NCBI GenBank assembly: GCA_964228885.1
Contig: CAXRCG010000015.1
Span: forward strand, 1-64,000
Length of the DNA stretch: 64,000 nucleotides
From: UBA4582 sp964228885
Lineage (GTDB): Bacteria > Pseudomonadota > Gammaproteobacteria > Pseudomonadales > Azotimanducaceae
Direction of reading: 5' to 3'
A model generated the notes under the pieces. It did no database searches and was not told the origin of the DNA. It worked only from the letters and a program-made list of their open reading frames with translations. Shown here one piece after another: positions 18,823 through 27,362 of this stretch. The position numbers were made by a program, and so were the translations under genes. The stretch's first letter is position 1. Every line of letters starts with the position of its first letter.

Positions 18823-20103
18823 TTATTCCTCGCGCTGCTCTCTTTCCCGAGCACCTCCAGCGCGAATCAGAAGAGGTCCGATGCAGGCGACGAGCATGAG
18901 ACCTGCAAGCAGCAGAAATGCCACCTTGTAGCTGCCGGTGGAGTCGTAAATGAAACCGGCAAGAGGGGAAGCGGATATCACAAGCGGTAACTCAACGAGG
19001 CGCAAAATGCCATTAGCCTTGCCAAAGGATGCGTTACCAACGGCAACAGAAAGCGCGAAGGTCCTTAAGGGGCTCATGCCGGAAAGACCAAAACCGTAGA
19101 CGATGCCTGCGGCTAGGGAGGTGAGAAAGTCGCTAGCAAACGCAAGTAGGATGAGCGATGTAGCCTGGAATAGTAGAGCCATCCATATCGTAACTCTTGC
19201 ACCAAAGAAATCCGACATCCAGCCAACGACCGGTTTCCCTAGAGCGGCGAAGAGCGCGGTAGCAGAGAGAACATATGCTGCCTCTGAACCGGGGAGTCCG
19301 ATGTCTGTGAGGTGACCGAACAGGTGCAACATGACAGCAGAGTAAACACATCCCATCGCACCAAACATCAGTCCGATACTCCAGAAAGCGGGAAAACAGA
19401 TCATTTCTTTCCATTGCCAAATTCTGGATTCAACCTGATCTTCGATTTCTGTTGTCTTGTGAGCTTCAGAATAGAGATGTCCATCTCGTACTTCACCTAT
19501 TTCCTCAGGTCGGTTTTTCAGGAAGTAGACAACGAGAGGTATCAAAATGCTGGGCACTATGATCGCGAAGACAACAAACGCGGAACGCCAACCTATCGCC
19601 TCAACAAGACTAGTAACAAGAGGCGGCATCACCACACCGGCGAGTGACGCACCTAGCACGCCTAGGGATATCGCTCGCCCGCGCCAGTGGTCGAACCAAC
19701 TGATAATCGTCCTGTGCCAAGCTAGGTTGCCCATGCAGGTCATGCCTAGACCCATACCCACTCCAACGATTAAATAAAATTGAATGAGGTTCTGACAAAA
19801 GGACAATAGTAGGTAGGATCCGGTGACAAAGCCGATACCGACGAGAATGACTTTTTTTGGTGAGTATTTGTCGAGTATGCCACCTATAAACGGCGCAACA
19901 AGGGCGCTGGTTACGGCAGCTATCGAAAATCCCATAGCGATCTCGAATCTGCTACCGCCGGCCAGTTCTTCCGCGAGAGAAGGCAAGAAAACGCCGCGAG
20001 AATAGGAGTAAAACCCGGTGCCTAGAAACGTGAGCACTGCACCGACCAGTACAATGACCCAACCGTAAAAGAATCGTTCGGTAGGTCTAGCGGCTACCCT
20101 CAT
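18823..20103 (-). CDS. MFS transporter, monocarboxylate (OFA/MCT-like) type
   Basis: 426 residues with about 12 membrane segments. The loop after TM2 (GGILDKYSPKKVI) is the family motif A, and YGWVIVLVGA at the N-terminus is typical of OFA/MCT-like carriers of carboxylates. As the most upstream gene of the minus-strand run it probably imports the acid that the pathway consumes. The C-terminus ends with charged residues (REREQREE). Transport direction and substrate are inferred from position only. Confidence 0.85.
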   Translation of the reverse strand: MRVAARPTERFFYGWVIVLVGAVLTFLGTGFYSYSRGVFLPSLAEELAGGSRFEIAMGFSIAAVTSALVAPFIGGILDKYSPKKVILVGIGFVTGSYLLLSFCQNLIQFYLIVGVGMGLGMTCMGNLAWHRTIISWFDHWRGRAISLGVLGASLAGVVMPPLVTSLVEAIGWRSAFVVFAIIVPSILIPLVVYFLKNRPEEIGEVRDGHLYSEAHKTTEIEDQVESRIWQWKEMICFPAFWSIGLMFGAMGCVYSAVMLHLFGHLTDIGLPGSEAAYVLSATALFAALGKPVVGWMSDFFGARVTIWMALLFQATSLILLAFASDFLTSLAAGIVYGFGLSGMSPLRTFALSVAVGNASFGKANGILRLVELPLVISASPLAGFIYDSTGSYKVAFLLLAGLMLVACIGPLLIRAGGAREREQREE

Positions 20104-20170
20104 AGTTGCTCCGTGGCGTTCACTAGAATATACGCCGACGACTTACCTAGAGCAAGGGACGCAAACGTAG

Positions 20171-22315
20171 CTAATTGATGGCGTAACACCGCACATCTCT
20201 AGCCCCCATCATGCCGTTTTCGAATACGAACCCTGCACCACCGCTTATCAATACATCATCTCTTCCTTGCAGAACGTCGAAACCAGCGAGTTGCACCTTG
20301 ATGTTCCTGCCGCGACAAACAACTTTTAATGCATACAGTTTATCTTGCTCCCATTGCATGGATAGTGTGTCGAGACTCATTTCATCGAGTGTTTTTTCGC
20401 CGTAAAAGCGTCGTGTCAGGCGGAGATGGTTTTCCTCGATAGTGATCGCGATATAACGTTGTTTTCCCTGGTATCTGACAACAAGACCAGCTTTTGTAGC
20501 CAGATGAATTTTGATTCGTGCTTCGAAGCAGTAGTCACGCCATTGCGTTGTCCCGCATATGAGTTCTCCGCGTCCCTCGTTCTTGCCAAATTGGGTTTGC
20601 CGCTCATCGTCGTCGGAGAATTTACCTCTGCCAATGTCCGCGTCAAACACCCAACCATTAAACTGAACATTGCCGCCCCATGGGCTCCCTTGATAAAACT
20701 TGTCGGGAAAAGTGACGTCGAAGTTTCCCTCAATGAATACCGCATCGACGAAAATTTCTCCGTGACAACTGCTCTCAGCGCTTATTTCGAGTCCAAAGTC
20801 CCGTACTAATCCTGAGGGTAGTTGGGGAATATCGAAGCTTGTATCAAACGGCGTCTGTGCTTGCAGCAATAGACTTGAACTATAGTAGCGCTCGTTGCTT
20901 CCCTCTTCTGTGACAAATAAACGTAAGGTTGCTGGTGACGAGCGTGTTCCGCAGGTGCCACTTAATCTGACAGTGTTACCCGGAAAGATCTTTGGACTCC
21001 CCATCAGGCTGTAGCCACCGTTATTCCCGGATCTGAGCAGCGGTGTGGAAATGACGGCCTTTCTTGACTTATCTAATGAAAAGTCAACCCGCATTGATCG
21101 ATTGCCGAGGAAGGAATGACCTGTAACGTTGGAAAGCTCACAGGTGTTTCGTTGATTGAAGTTGCTAGTTTCCGCCATGTAGCCATGCAGCGAGCCGGGT
21201 AATTCGAATGAATGCCACGCGCCATTTTTTACAACGGTAGGTGCTGGCCATTTCATGATTTTGCGGCCAATAGCTTCAAGTTTTCGCGCTATGATTGCGC
21301 AATCAGTTACGCCCTCAGTACCCTCTGCAGTTGGCATGAGCAGCCTGTCTGCAGTGGGCAGCTGAAACTCATAATCTTGATTGATGCCGTCCAGGCCAAC
21401 AACAAGCCCCATGACAGCGCCGACATTTGCTGCGTTACAATCAGTATCCCACCCTGCGGTATTAATAATATTCTGTGAAAGATGAAAGTTGTCAGGGGCA
21501 TAACTCCAAGCCATGACCATCAGGGCATGATTTGGAATAACGTGACAGTTGCCACCGTAGCGGTGATAGCCATATTTTTGATCTACTCGCTCAAAGGTTT
21601 TCCGCCAGTCGGCATCTTCGTTGCTCCAGCAGCGAACATCGCGATGCACTTCGGCGATGAGACTGTCAGCAGGGATGAAGCTTATACCTAGATCCAGTAA
21701 CGCGAACATGTCTTTTTCTGTGAAAGCTGCGCTAACCATCGCGGCCACAACTTGCGCAGCGAATACTGCTTCACCGTCATGTGACACACGCGCTGCTCTT
21801 TCGGCGATTGAGACAGCCAAGGTTGGGTTTCCGGGCGTCACCATGCCAATAGCGTCAATGAAAATTTGGGCGCCTATCTGCTCCGCGACAATCTTTGAAT
21901 TAAGTTCAATTGAGCCAGACTTAGGCGCTTTAATCCCACTTTTTAATCTCAAATAAGCCGTATGCTCAGTGGAATGTCCCATGCCGCCCCACCAGAGGAT
22001 CGTTTTGTCTTCGACGAGGTAGTTTAGCCAAGTATCACCGAAGAACTCGGTCGGCGTATCTTCATACAGCCCTGAATCTTCTAACGCTCTGACAAAGGTG
22101 AAAGTGCCTGTGATGTCATCGTCAGCAACGATGAGAGGAACGCCCGTTTTAGAATGGGTGTCTTGTTCTTCATGCACGTAGCGATCAATCTCGCCAAATT
22201 TCGCTTCAATATTTTTTTTGCTCCAGCCCTCAAATGGCCGACCCATGTACACGCCTATAACTTTGCCAAGCACCGCGGCATAAATTTGGTCGAGATAGTT
22301 GTCTTGTAATGCCAT
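20171..22315 (-). CDS. ADP-ribosylglycohydrolase-family protein with C-terminal beta-sandwich region
   Basis: 714 residues from the ATG at 22315 (GGAAGA upstream). An earlier in-frame start at 22417 would read through an 11-bp tandem repeat and is rejected. The N-terminal half is the all-helical ADP-ribosylglycohydrolase fold: LGKVIGVYMGRP, the metal-binding DDDITGT (65-71) and NTAGWDTDCNAANVG, whose DTDCN (290-294) gives further magnesium ligands. The C-terminal ~330 residues look beta-rich and resemble carbohydrate-binding or glucanase-like sandwich domains. Family members cleave ADP-ribose links or other N/O-glycosidic bonds of ribose compounds. It diverges from an esterase, hinting at use of a ribosylated or glycosylated compound; the actual substrate is unknown. 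Confidence 0.82.
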   Translation of the reverse strand: MALQDNYLDQIYAAVLGKVIGVYMGRPFEGWSKKNIEAKFGEIDRYVHEEQDTHSKTGVPLIVADDDITGTFTFVRALEDSGLYEDTPTEFFGDTWLNYLVEDKTILWWGGMGHSTEHTAYLRLKSGIKAPKSGSIELNSKIVAEQIGAQIFIDAIGMVTPGNPTLAVSIAERAARVSHDGEAVFAAQVVAAMVSAAFTEKDMFALLDLGISFIPADSLIAEVHRDVRCWSNEDADWRKTFERVDQKYGYHRYGGNCHVIPNHALMVMAWSYAPDNFHLSQNIINTAGWDTDCNAANVGAVMGLVVGLDGINQDYEFQLPTADRLLMPTAEGTEGVTDCAIIARKLEAIGRKIMKWPAPTVVKNGAWHSFELPGSLHGYMAETSNFNQRNTCELSNVTGHSFLGNRSMRVDFSLDKSRKAVISTPLLRSGNNGGYSLMGSPKIFPGNTVRLSGTCGTRSSPATLRLFVTEEGSNERYYSSSLLLQAQTPFDTSFDIPQLPSGLVRDFGLEISAESSCHGEIFVDAVFIEGNFDVTFPDKFYQGSPWGGNVQFNGWVFDADIGRGKFSDDDERQTQFGKNEGRGELICGTTQWRDYCFEARIKIHLATKAGLVVRYQGKQRYIAITIEENHLRLTRRFYGEKTLDEMSLDTLSMQWEQDKLYALKVVCRGRNIKVQLAGFDVLQGRDDVLISGGAGFVFENGMMGARDVRCYAIN

Positions 22316-22354
22316 TTTGTGTCTTCCTGTTGGCGCGCTACTTTTGAGCTGCTT

Positions 22355-22387
22355 TTGTTGCTTTCTTGTTGCTTTCTTGTTGCTTTC
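22355..22387. repeat. Three perfect tandem copies of an 11-bp unit
   Basis: Three copies of TTGTTGCTTTC run without interruption in the gap between the divergent glycohydrolase and esterase genes. A unit of 11 bp is not a multiple of three, which argues that this DNA is noncoding and about one helical turn per copy, suiting repeated protein binding or slipped-strand length changes. Confidence 0.85.
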
Positions 22388-22465
22388 TCTGCGCATGGTT
22401 TCTTTGTCATGATACATTTATCATACGGGCGAGGTCGAATTGAAATAGATAAGGAACGAACCATT

Positions 22466-23392
22466 ATGCCGATCAGTCCAGAAACGATTTCACGGCTTGG
22501 TCTCGATAAGACGATTGCCGCCTCGGTAAATGACAGAGAGAATGGTGTCAATAATCTAGCAGAATGGGACGCGGCTTATTATCCCTGCGCTGAAGCCTAT
22601 CCCGCCGAGCATGTTGCTAGGGGTGCAGTGACGCGATTTGAAGAATGGGCTGAAACAGAAATTTATAGCGGCACTATCAGAGACTTGTGGGTATATCTGC
22701 CTGCGGTTCAGAGCGATGCCTATCGCATCATCGTTTTTAACGATGGTGCCTGGTATATGGGTCGAAAAGGGCCGGTCAGGGCCACGAATGTGTTGGATGT
22801 CTTGCATGCAAATGAGGAGATACCGCCGACGGCTGCTGTTTTTGTCAATCCCGGTAGGCCCGACCATGCGGTGGATCGCCCGATCGCTTCATACAATGAC
22901 ATTGCCGCACAACGTAGTCTTGAATACGACCAGCTTTCCCCCGCGTACGGGGATTTTATTTTTAGCGAATTATTACCGTTTGTCGAGACGCAATTTGAAA
23001 TCTCGATTAACGACAATCCTGAACATCGAACATTGTGCGGCATCAGTAGTGGCGGTATCGCTGCATTTGTTGCGGCATGGCATCATGCGAAACAATGCAC
23101 GCGGGTGATAAGTCATTGTGGTTCCTACACAGACATCTGGGGCGGACATAATGTGCCATCATTAATTCGTCAAAATGAAAGAAAACCAATTCGTGTATTT
23201 CTTCAGAGCGGTGCCAACGATGCTAATACGCCGTTTGGTCATTGGGCATTGGCTAATAAAACTATGGCAAGTGCCCTTGAGTGGGCAGGGTATGACTATC
23301 GGTTTGAGTTTGGTACCGGAGGTCACAATCTCAATCATGGCGGGGCGATATTTGCGGATACCCTGCGATGGATTTGGCGTGGTGATAATTAG
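22466..23392 (+). CDS. Esterase-D/enterochelin-esterase-like alpha/beta hydrolase
   Basis: 308 residues from the ATG at 22466, which has AAGGAAC upstream. The nucleophile elbow is CGISSGG with Ser194; Asp252 (SGANDAN) and His287 (GTGGHNLNHGG) complete the triad. The fold matches the Fes/esterase-D group. No signal peptide is present at this start. A longer in-frame start at 22319 would give a hydrophobic N-terminus encoded by the tandem repeat, which seems accidental. It diverges from the ADP-ribosylglycohydrolase-family gene and likely acts on a related ester. Confidence 0.83.
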   Translation: MPISPETISRLGLDKTIAASVNDRENGVNNLAEWDAAYYPCAEAYPAEHVARGAVTRFEEWAETEIYSGTIRDLWVYLPAVQSDAYRIIVFNDGAWYMGRKGPVRATNVLDVLHANEEIPPTAAVFVNPGRPDHAVDRPIASYNDIAAQRSLEYDQLSPAYGDFIFSELLPFVETQFEISINDNPEHRTLCGISSGGIAAFVAAWHHAKQCTRVISHCGSYTDIWGGHNVPSLIRQNERKPIRVFLQSGANDANTPFGHWALANKTMASALEWAGYDYRFEFGTGGHNLNHGGAIFADTLRWIWRGDN

Positions 23393-23463
23393 CGGCCTAT
23401 TACTGCGCGAGGTGTTTCCGAAATAACCCCCTGGTCTTTGTCGTGCTAGGCACTTTTCTCAGC

Positions 23464-23479
23464 ACCTGAGGCCTCAGGT
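23464..23479. repeat. Perfect 16-bp palindrome in a convergent gap
   Basis: ACCTGAGGCCTCAGGT is a perfect palindrome without spacer, located between the convergent esterase and the small secreted protein gene. With no loop it folds poorly as a terminator; a binding site is possible. Confidence 0.6.
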
Positions 23480-23507
23480 CAAAACCAGTCAGCCCAGCCA
23501 TAGTAGA

Positions 23508-23984
23508 TCAAAGAGCGGAGCGTTCCAGTTTGAAAACGCCAACAGCGTTTTGCGCCTCGCTTACCGGAGGAAAGCTGCCAACGATATCCGGGTAGTCAGC
23601 GCGATATTTGTCAGCATAGGCGATAACAATGGGTTCTAATCCCGAAGTCACCTTTACTGCATTCAGATTGTAGGTGTTATCTCCGGTCCTCATCTGAACG
23701 TTAGCGCCGTCGCCTATCATTTCAACCCAGCCACTTTTTCTACTGCCGACAACGTATAGTTCATTATCGACATCTACCACCCAGATAATCACAACCCTTG
23801 GTATTATTCCCTGTACCCGAAGCCGTATTTCATCGCGATTAGCGATGTTTCCCCAGTTGTCAGGTGCAGGCGTTTCTGCTCCGCCGATAAATATCCCCGG
23901 CATGGGGCCGATAGGTGCCGCGGCGATAATGATACAGGTAGTGAAGACGAGCACTATGGCGGATATTCTTGTTAGTTTGTTCAT
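23508..23984 (-). CDS. Small exported protein, possible split-barrel (DUF2255/DUF385-like)
   Basis: 158 residues. The first ~22 form a signal peptide or anchor (NKLTRISAIVLVFTTCIIIAAA). The mature part is beta-rich: LRVQGIIPRVVIIWVV, ELYVVGSRKSGWVEMI, VQMRTGDNTYNLNAVKV. This strand order and the VVGSRKSGW segment recall the split beta-barrel of flavin/deazaflavin-binding DUF385- or DUF2255-type proteins, but I could not confirm it. GGAG precedes the ATG by 7 nt. It follows the spinster-type MFS gene by 38 nt on the same strand and could be cotranscribed. Function unknown. Confidence 0.7.
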   Translation of the reverse strand: MNKLTRISAIVLVFTTCIIIAAAPIGPMPGIFIGGAETPAPDNWGNIANRDEIRLRVQGIIPRVVIIWVVDVDNELYVVGSRKSGWVEMIGDGANVQMRTGDNTYNLNAVKVTSGLEPIVIAYADKYRADYPDIVGSFPPVSEAQNAVGVFKLERSAL

Positions 23985-24022
23985 TTCTACTCCACGTAAG
24001 TTACTTAATTGGCAAGGGAGGA

Positions 24023-25351
24023 CTAGCTATGCCGGGTCATCAGTGCTTCGGTTGAGTCGAGATCCTCGCGCAGCGTTGTAGCACCAAGGAAATAGTGGAC
24101 TGCAGCCCAGAGGTTTGCCAATACGCAAAGGCAGAGTGCATAGCGGAGAGAATCGATCTCGAAGCTGGGGTTCAATAGATCGCTTGCGATCCCGACAAAG
24201 TAGGGCCCAAGCCCCATACCGATGATGTTTAGCATAAATAGCAAGAGAGCTGAGGCGACTGCGCGCATGCGTAGCGTCACCAGCGCCTGAGTCATTGCGA
24301 ATGAGGGGCCGAGATACATGCCACCCAATATCGATACCAGCGCGAGTGCTGGAATAACCGCCCAAATGCCGTCATAGAGATATGCGGTAAATTGAAAAGG
24401 CACCATGACAAGGGTCGAAATGCCTGCGATCCAAAGATACCAGCGACGGTCATCGGTCCAATCACTAAGTTTGTCGCCGAGATATCCTCCGCCAAATGTA
24501 CCAAGAGCGCCAATGCCGGATATTATTGCCAACCACGAACCGACTTCCGTGATAGGCATTTCGTGGCTTCTGATCAAAAACGGTGCATTCCAAACCCCTG
24601 CACCATAGCCGACAAAGGCGTGTAAGCCTGCGGCAAACCCAATGTGTCTAAATGATCTTCGCTGCCAAAGGAACTTAAATACCTCTTTCAGCGCTGGCGC
24701 AGGCTCGACCTTTTTGGCTGCTGCGGCTTTTACTGCGGCGCTCTCGGACATGCCGCGGGGTGGTTCGCGCAGCGTTGTGAGGATGATGCCGGCAACGAAA
24801 ATACCCGGTAAACCGACGAGCAGAAAAGTCATTCGCCAACCGAGCTCAGCCGCACCCCAGCCACCGACAAAGTTTCCGATCATTGATCCGAAAGGAATGC
24901 CAAGCGCATAGATTGATAATGCGGTGGCGCGTTTTTCAATGGGAAAATAATCAGAAATCAGTGAGTGTGAAGGAGGGCTAGCGCCGGCTTCACCGACACC
25001 AACACCGATTCTGGCTAGTAACAGCATTAGAAAGTTGTTTGCGGCACCGCATAGCGCGGTCATAGCGCTCCAGATAATCATGGATATCGCCAACACCTTG
25101 GTCCGGCTCCAACGATCCGCTAGAGACGCTATTGGGATACCAAGGGTGGCATAGAACATGGCGAAAGCCAGCCCCCCAAGCAAGCCCAGTTCGGTGTCTG
25201 ACAACAAAAGTTCTTGTTTGATGGGTTCAAGCAGAATCGACAATATTGAGCGGTCGATAAAATTAACGACATAGCCTACGAACAGTATCGCGAGTGCGTA
25301 ATTTCGATAGCGCGGAGAATAGATTGTATTTTCAGTTGTGGCTTCAGACAT
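24023..25351 (-). CDS. MFS transporter, spinster family
   Basis: 442 residues with 12 predicted membrane segments. NFIDRSILSILLEPI in TM1, SLADRWSRTKVLA after TM2 and RIGVGVGEAGASPPSHSLI in TM4 are characteristic of the spinster/YdfJ-like MFS group found beside lipid and steroid catabolic genes. The central loop (~residues 200-225) is Ala/Lys rich. Substrate unknown; lipids, steroids or organic acids are plausible. It is followed by the small exported protein and lies 86 nt downstream of a phosphoesterase gene. Confidence 0.85.
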   Translation of the reverse strand: MSEATTENTIYSPRYRNYALAILFVGYVVNFIDRSILSILLEPIKQELLLSDTELGLLGGLAFAMFYATLGIPIASLADRWSRTKVLAISMIIWSAMTALCGAANNFLMLLLARIGVGVGEAGASPPSHSLISDYFPIEKRATALSIYALGIPFGSMIGNFVGGWGAAELGWRMTFLLVGLPGIFVAGIILTTLREPPRGMSESAAVKAAAAKKVEPAPALKEVFKFLWQRRSFRHIGFAAGLHAFVGYGAGVWNAPFLIRSHEMPITEVGSWLAIISGIGALGTFGGGYLGDKLSDWTDDRRWYLWIAGISTLVMVPFQFTAYLYDGIWAVIPALALVSILGGMYLGPSFAMTQALVTLRMRAVASALLLFMLNIIGMGLGPYFVGIASDLLNPSFEIDSLRYALCLCVLANLWAAVHYFLGATTLREDLDSTEALMTRHS

Positions 25352-25437
25352 ATTTGAAGTAACGTGTCACAAATGTTGTCGCTAAAGCTCTGACTGTATC
25401 AGCTTTAATATGTGCCAGTCGAATAAGACAGATTTTT

Positions 25438-26139
25438 TTACCGCCGCCACGTGTCCATAAAAGCCTTTGCATGCGGCATGCCCGCTTTTTCAATGGCTTT
25501 CTCCAGAGCCCCGAAATTCATGGGAATGCGAACTTGTTCGATGCTGGGGACGCTGTCGCGTATATCCACGATCGCATAGTCGGAGTATGGCAACCCGATT
25601 GGTGGAATGACATCAGCCTCCTCAAAAGGAATCGACGTGCTGCCAGCGTTTACGGCGATTCCCGCCCTCAGATGGCGAACGAGCGGGACATGCGTATGCC
25701 CAGCTAATATGATGTCCGCATGATGTTGTTCGAGCCACAAGTTGATTTTTTGGGAAGGTGTTTCCGCCAGCAGCCCTTCAGTAATTGAGTCTGGCGAACC
25801 GTGCACCATTAATAAACGAACTTGATCGACTTCTTCAATTATCGAGAATGGTAAAGATTGAAGCCATTCGTAGGCATCTCTGGTCAACCGCTCTCTCGTC
25901 CAGTCTTCGATGTCTCTTAGCAAAGGAATTTCTGGGTTTTCATCAAGTGAATCGTGATTGCCTCTAATGGTCGCAATGTTTAAGTCTCGGAGTCGAGCGA
26001 CAACCTGCTCGGGTTCGGGGCCCATATCGATAACGTCACCAAGGCAATAGATTTTGTCGACGCCTCTTTCCTCGCAGTCCTGAAGAACATCCTCAAGAGC
26101 TCTGAGACACGAGTGCAGGTCTGAAATAAAGGCAATTCG
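25438..26139 (-). CDS. Metallophosphoesterase (YfcE/calcineurin-like)
   Basis: 233 residues from the ATG at 26139. The motifs are in order: SDLHSC (D, H), GDVIDMG (GD), RGNHD (GNHD), VHGS and GHTHVP, together giving the two-metal site of calcineurin-type phosphoesterases. It belongs with compact bacterial phosphodiesterases such as YfcE. A GTG at 26154 is a possible alternative start, but the AGAGGA there is too close. It diverges from the metallo-beta-lactamase gene. Substrate unknown; cyclic nucleotides or phosphoesters are usual. Confidence 0.85.
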   Translation of the reverse strand, partial: RIAFISDLHSCLRALEDVLQDCEERGVDKIYCLGDVIDMGPEPEQVVARLRDLNIATIRGNHDSLDENPEIPLLRDIEDWTRERLTRDAYEWLQSLPFSIIEEVDQVRLLMVHGSPDSITEGLLAETPSQKINLWLEQHHADIILAGHTHVPLVRHLRAGIAVNAGSTSIPFEEADVIPPIGLPYSDYAIVDIRDSVPSIEQVRIPMNFGALEKAIEKAGMPHAKAFMDTWRR

Positions 26140-26245
26140 CATTTGTTTGATCACATCCTCTTAGTGGATTAGTTGTTAGCCTCTGAGTGATTAACATATA
26201 GTAACGAGTGAAGACATAAGTAGCGATGAGAAGATCATAAAAATA

Positions 26246-27277
26246 ATGACTCAGTCCGTATTGGCCTTGATGGTATTGATGACGTTAAGCATGGTTGCCA
26301 ACGCCGCAGCTAAAAACCCTGTGGTTAATGCGGATAATGACGTTATGAAGCTCACGTTCCTTGGTACTGGTGCTCCAAGACCCTCAACAGAAAGGTACGG
26401 CCCAAGTATTCTAATCGAAGCAGGTAATCATAGAATCCTCGTAGATGCTGGGCCGGGCATGCGGGAGCGACTGTTTGAAGCGGGCGGTTTTGAGGCGATT
26501 TCTGGTGTGGATCATGTGCTGGTTACCCACCTGCATTTCGATCACACCGTGAGCATCTCCAGCGCCTGGCTGAGTGGCTGGTTGTTTGGCAGGCGAGTGC
26601 CGCTTGTGGTTCAGGGACCTAGCGGTATCAAAAGTATGATGGAGCATATTCAAAAGGCTTATCAGTGGGATATCGACTATCGTGTCATGGTTGGGGTGCC
26701 CGTCGAAGGTAGTGAGCTTGTCGTCAAGGAGGTTTCAGAGGGGGTTATCTTGGACGAACAGGGGCTCCGGATTACCGCATTTCAGGTCGAACATATGCCG
26801 GTTGATTTGAAAACGCGTGAATTGCTGGGGCTGCGCGGTGAAACGTTGGGCTATCGTGTTGATTACAAGGGGCATTCGGTAGTTTTCTCCGGAGACACGA
26901 AAACTTCAACAAAAAGTGACATCCTCAAATATGGTCAGGGTGTCGATCTTTTGATCCATGAGGTTCAGGTGCCTTCCCCCGGGGCAACGCCTGAAGCCAA
27001 CTTGGCGAACGTGAGTTTAAGTGTCCATTCAACGCCGGCAGAGGTAGGCTTTGTGTTCGCAAAATCTAGACCGAAGATGGCTATTTACTCCCATATCATC
27101 CCACCTGGTACTACGGCAGAGGATTTAACCGCCTTAACCAGGCCTTATTACGATGGCCCTCTAACCGTCGCGCATGATTTTATGGAGATAACATTATCAG
27201 GTGATGAAATTATCATTGGTGATCGAGAGAAACGGGGTGATGGCAAATTCGAAGATTCCAGAGTACTTGAGGAATAG
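26246..27277 (+). CDS. Exported metallo-beta-lactamase-fold hydrolase (RNase Z-like subgroup)
   Basis: 343 residues with an N-terminal signal peptide ending near VANAAA (~17-22). The metal motif is THLHFDH (94-100: His95, His97, Asp99, His100), preceded by LGTGAPRPSTERYGPS and LVDAGPG, which place it with the RNase Z/arylsulfatase-like subgroup. FSGDTKTS and YSHIIPP give the remaining metal ligands. As a periplasmic protein it is unlikely to be RNase Z; an esterase, sulfatase or lactonase role is possible. The Shine-Dalgarno site is weak. Confidence 0.82.
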   Translation: MTQSVLALMVLMTLSMVANAAAKNPVVNADNDVMKLTFLGTGAPRPSTERYGPSILIEAGNHRILVDAGPGMRERLFEAGGFEAISGVDHVLVTHLHFDHTVSISSAWLSGWLFGRRVPLVVQGPSGIKSMMEHIQKAYQWDIDYRVMVGVPVEGSELVVKEVSEGVILDEQGLRITAFQVEHMPVDLKTRELLGLRGETLGYRVDYKGHSVVFSGDTKTSTKSDILKYGQGVDLLIHEVQVPSPGATPEANLANVSLSVHSTPAEVGFVFAKSRPKMAIYSHIIPPGTTAEDLTALTRPYYDGPLTVAHDFMEITLSGDEIIIGDREKRGDGKFEDSRVLEE

Positions 27278-27362
27278 GTTTCTACGACTAGGTTTTCAGT
27301 AGAGATATCATTTAATACATCTCCCTTGTTCGGGAGTTTAGTGGAGAGCAGGAGAAAAGAAG

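Noticed and set aside
22319..22465. Signal-peptide-like extension of the esterase
   Set aside because: The hydrophobic run is encoded by the 11-bp tandem repeat, overlaps the divergent gene's start region, and the ATG at 22466 has a good ribosome site.
26140..26245. Regulatory element in the phosphoesterase/MBL divergent gap
   Set aside because: No inverted repeat or convincing promoter pair could be seen.
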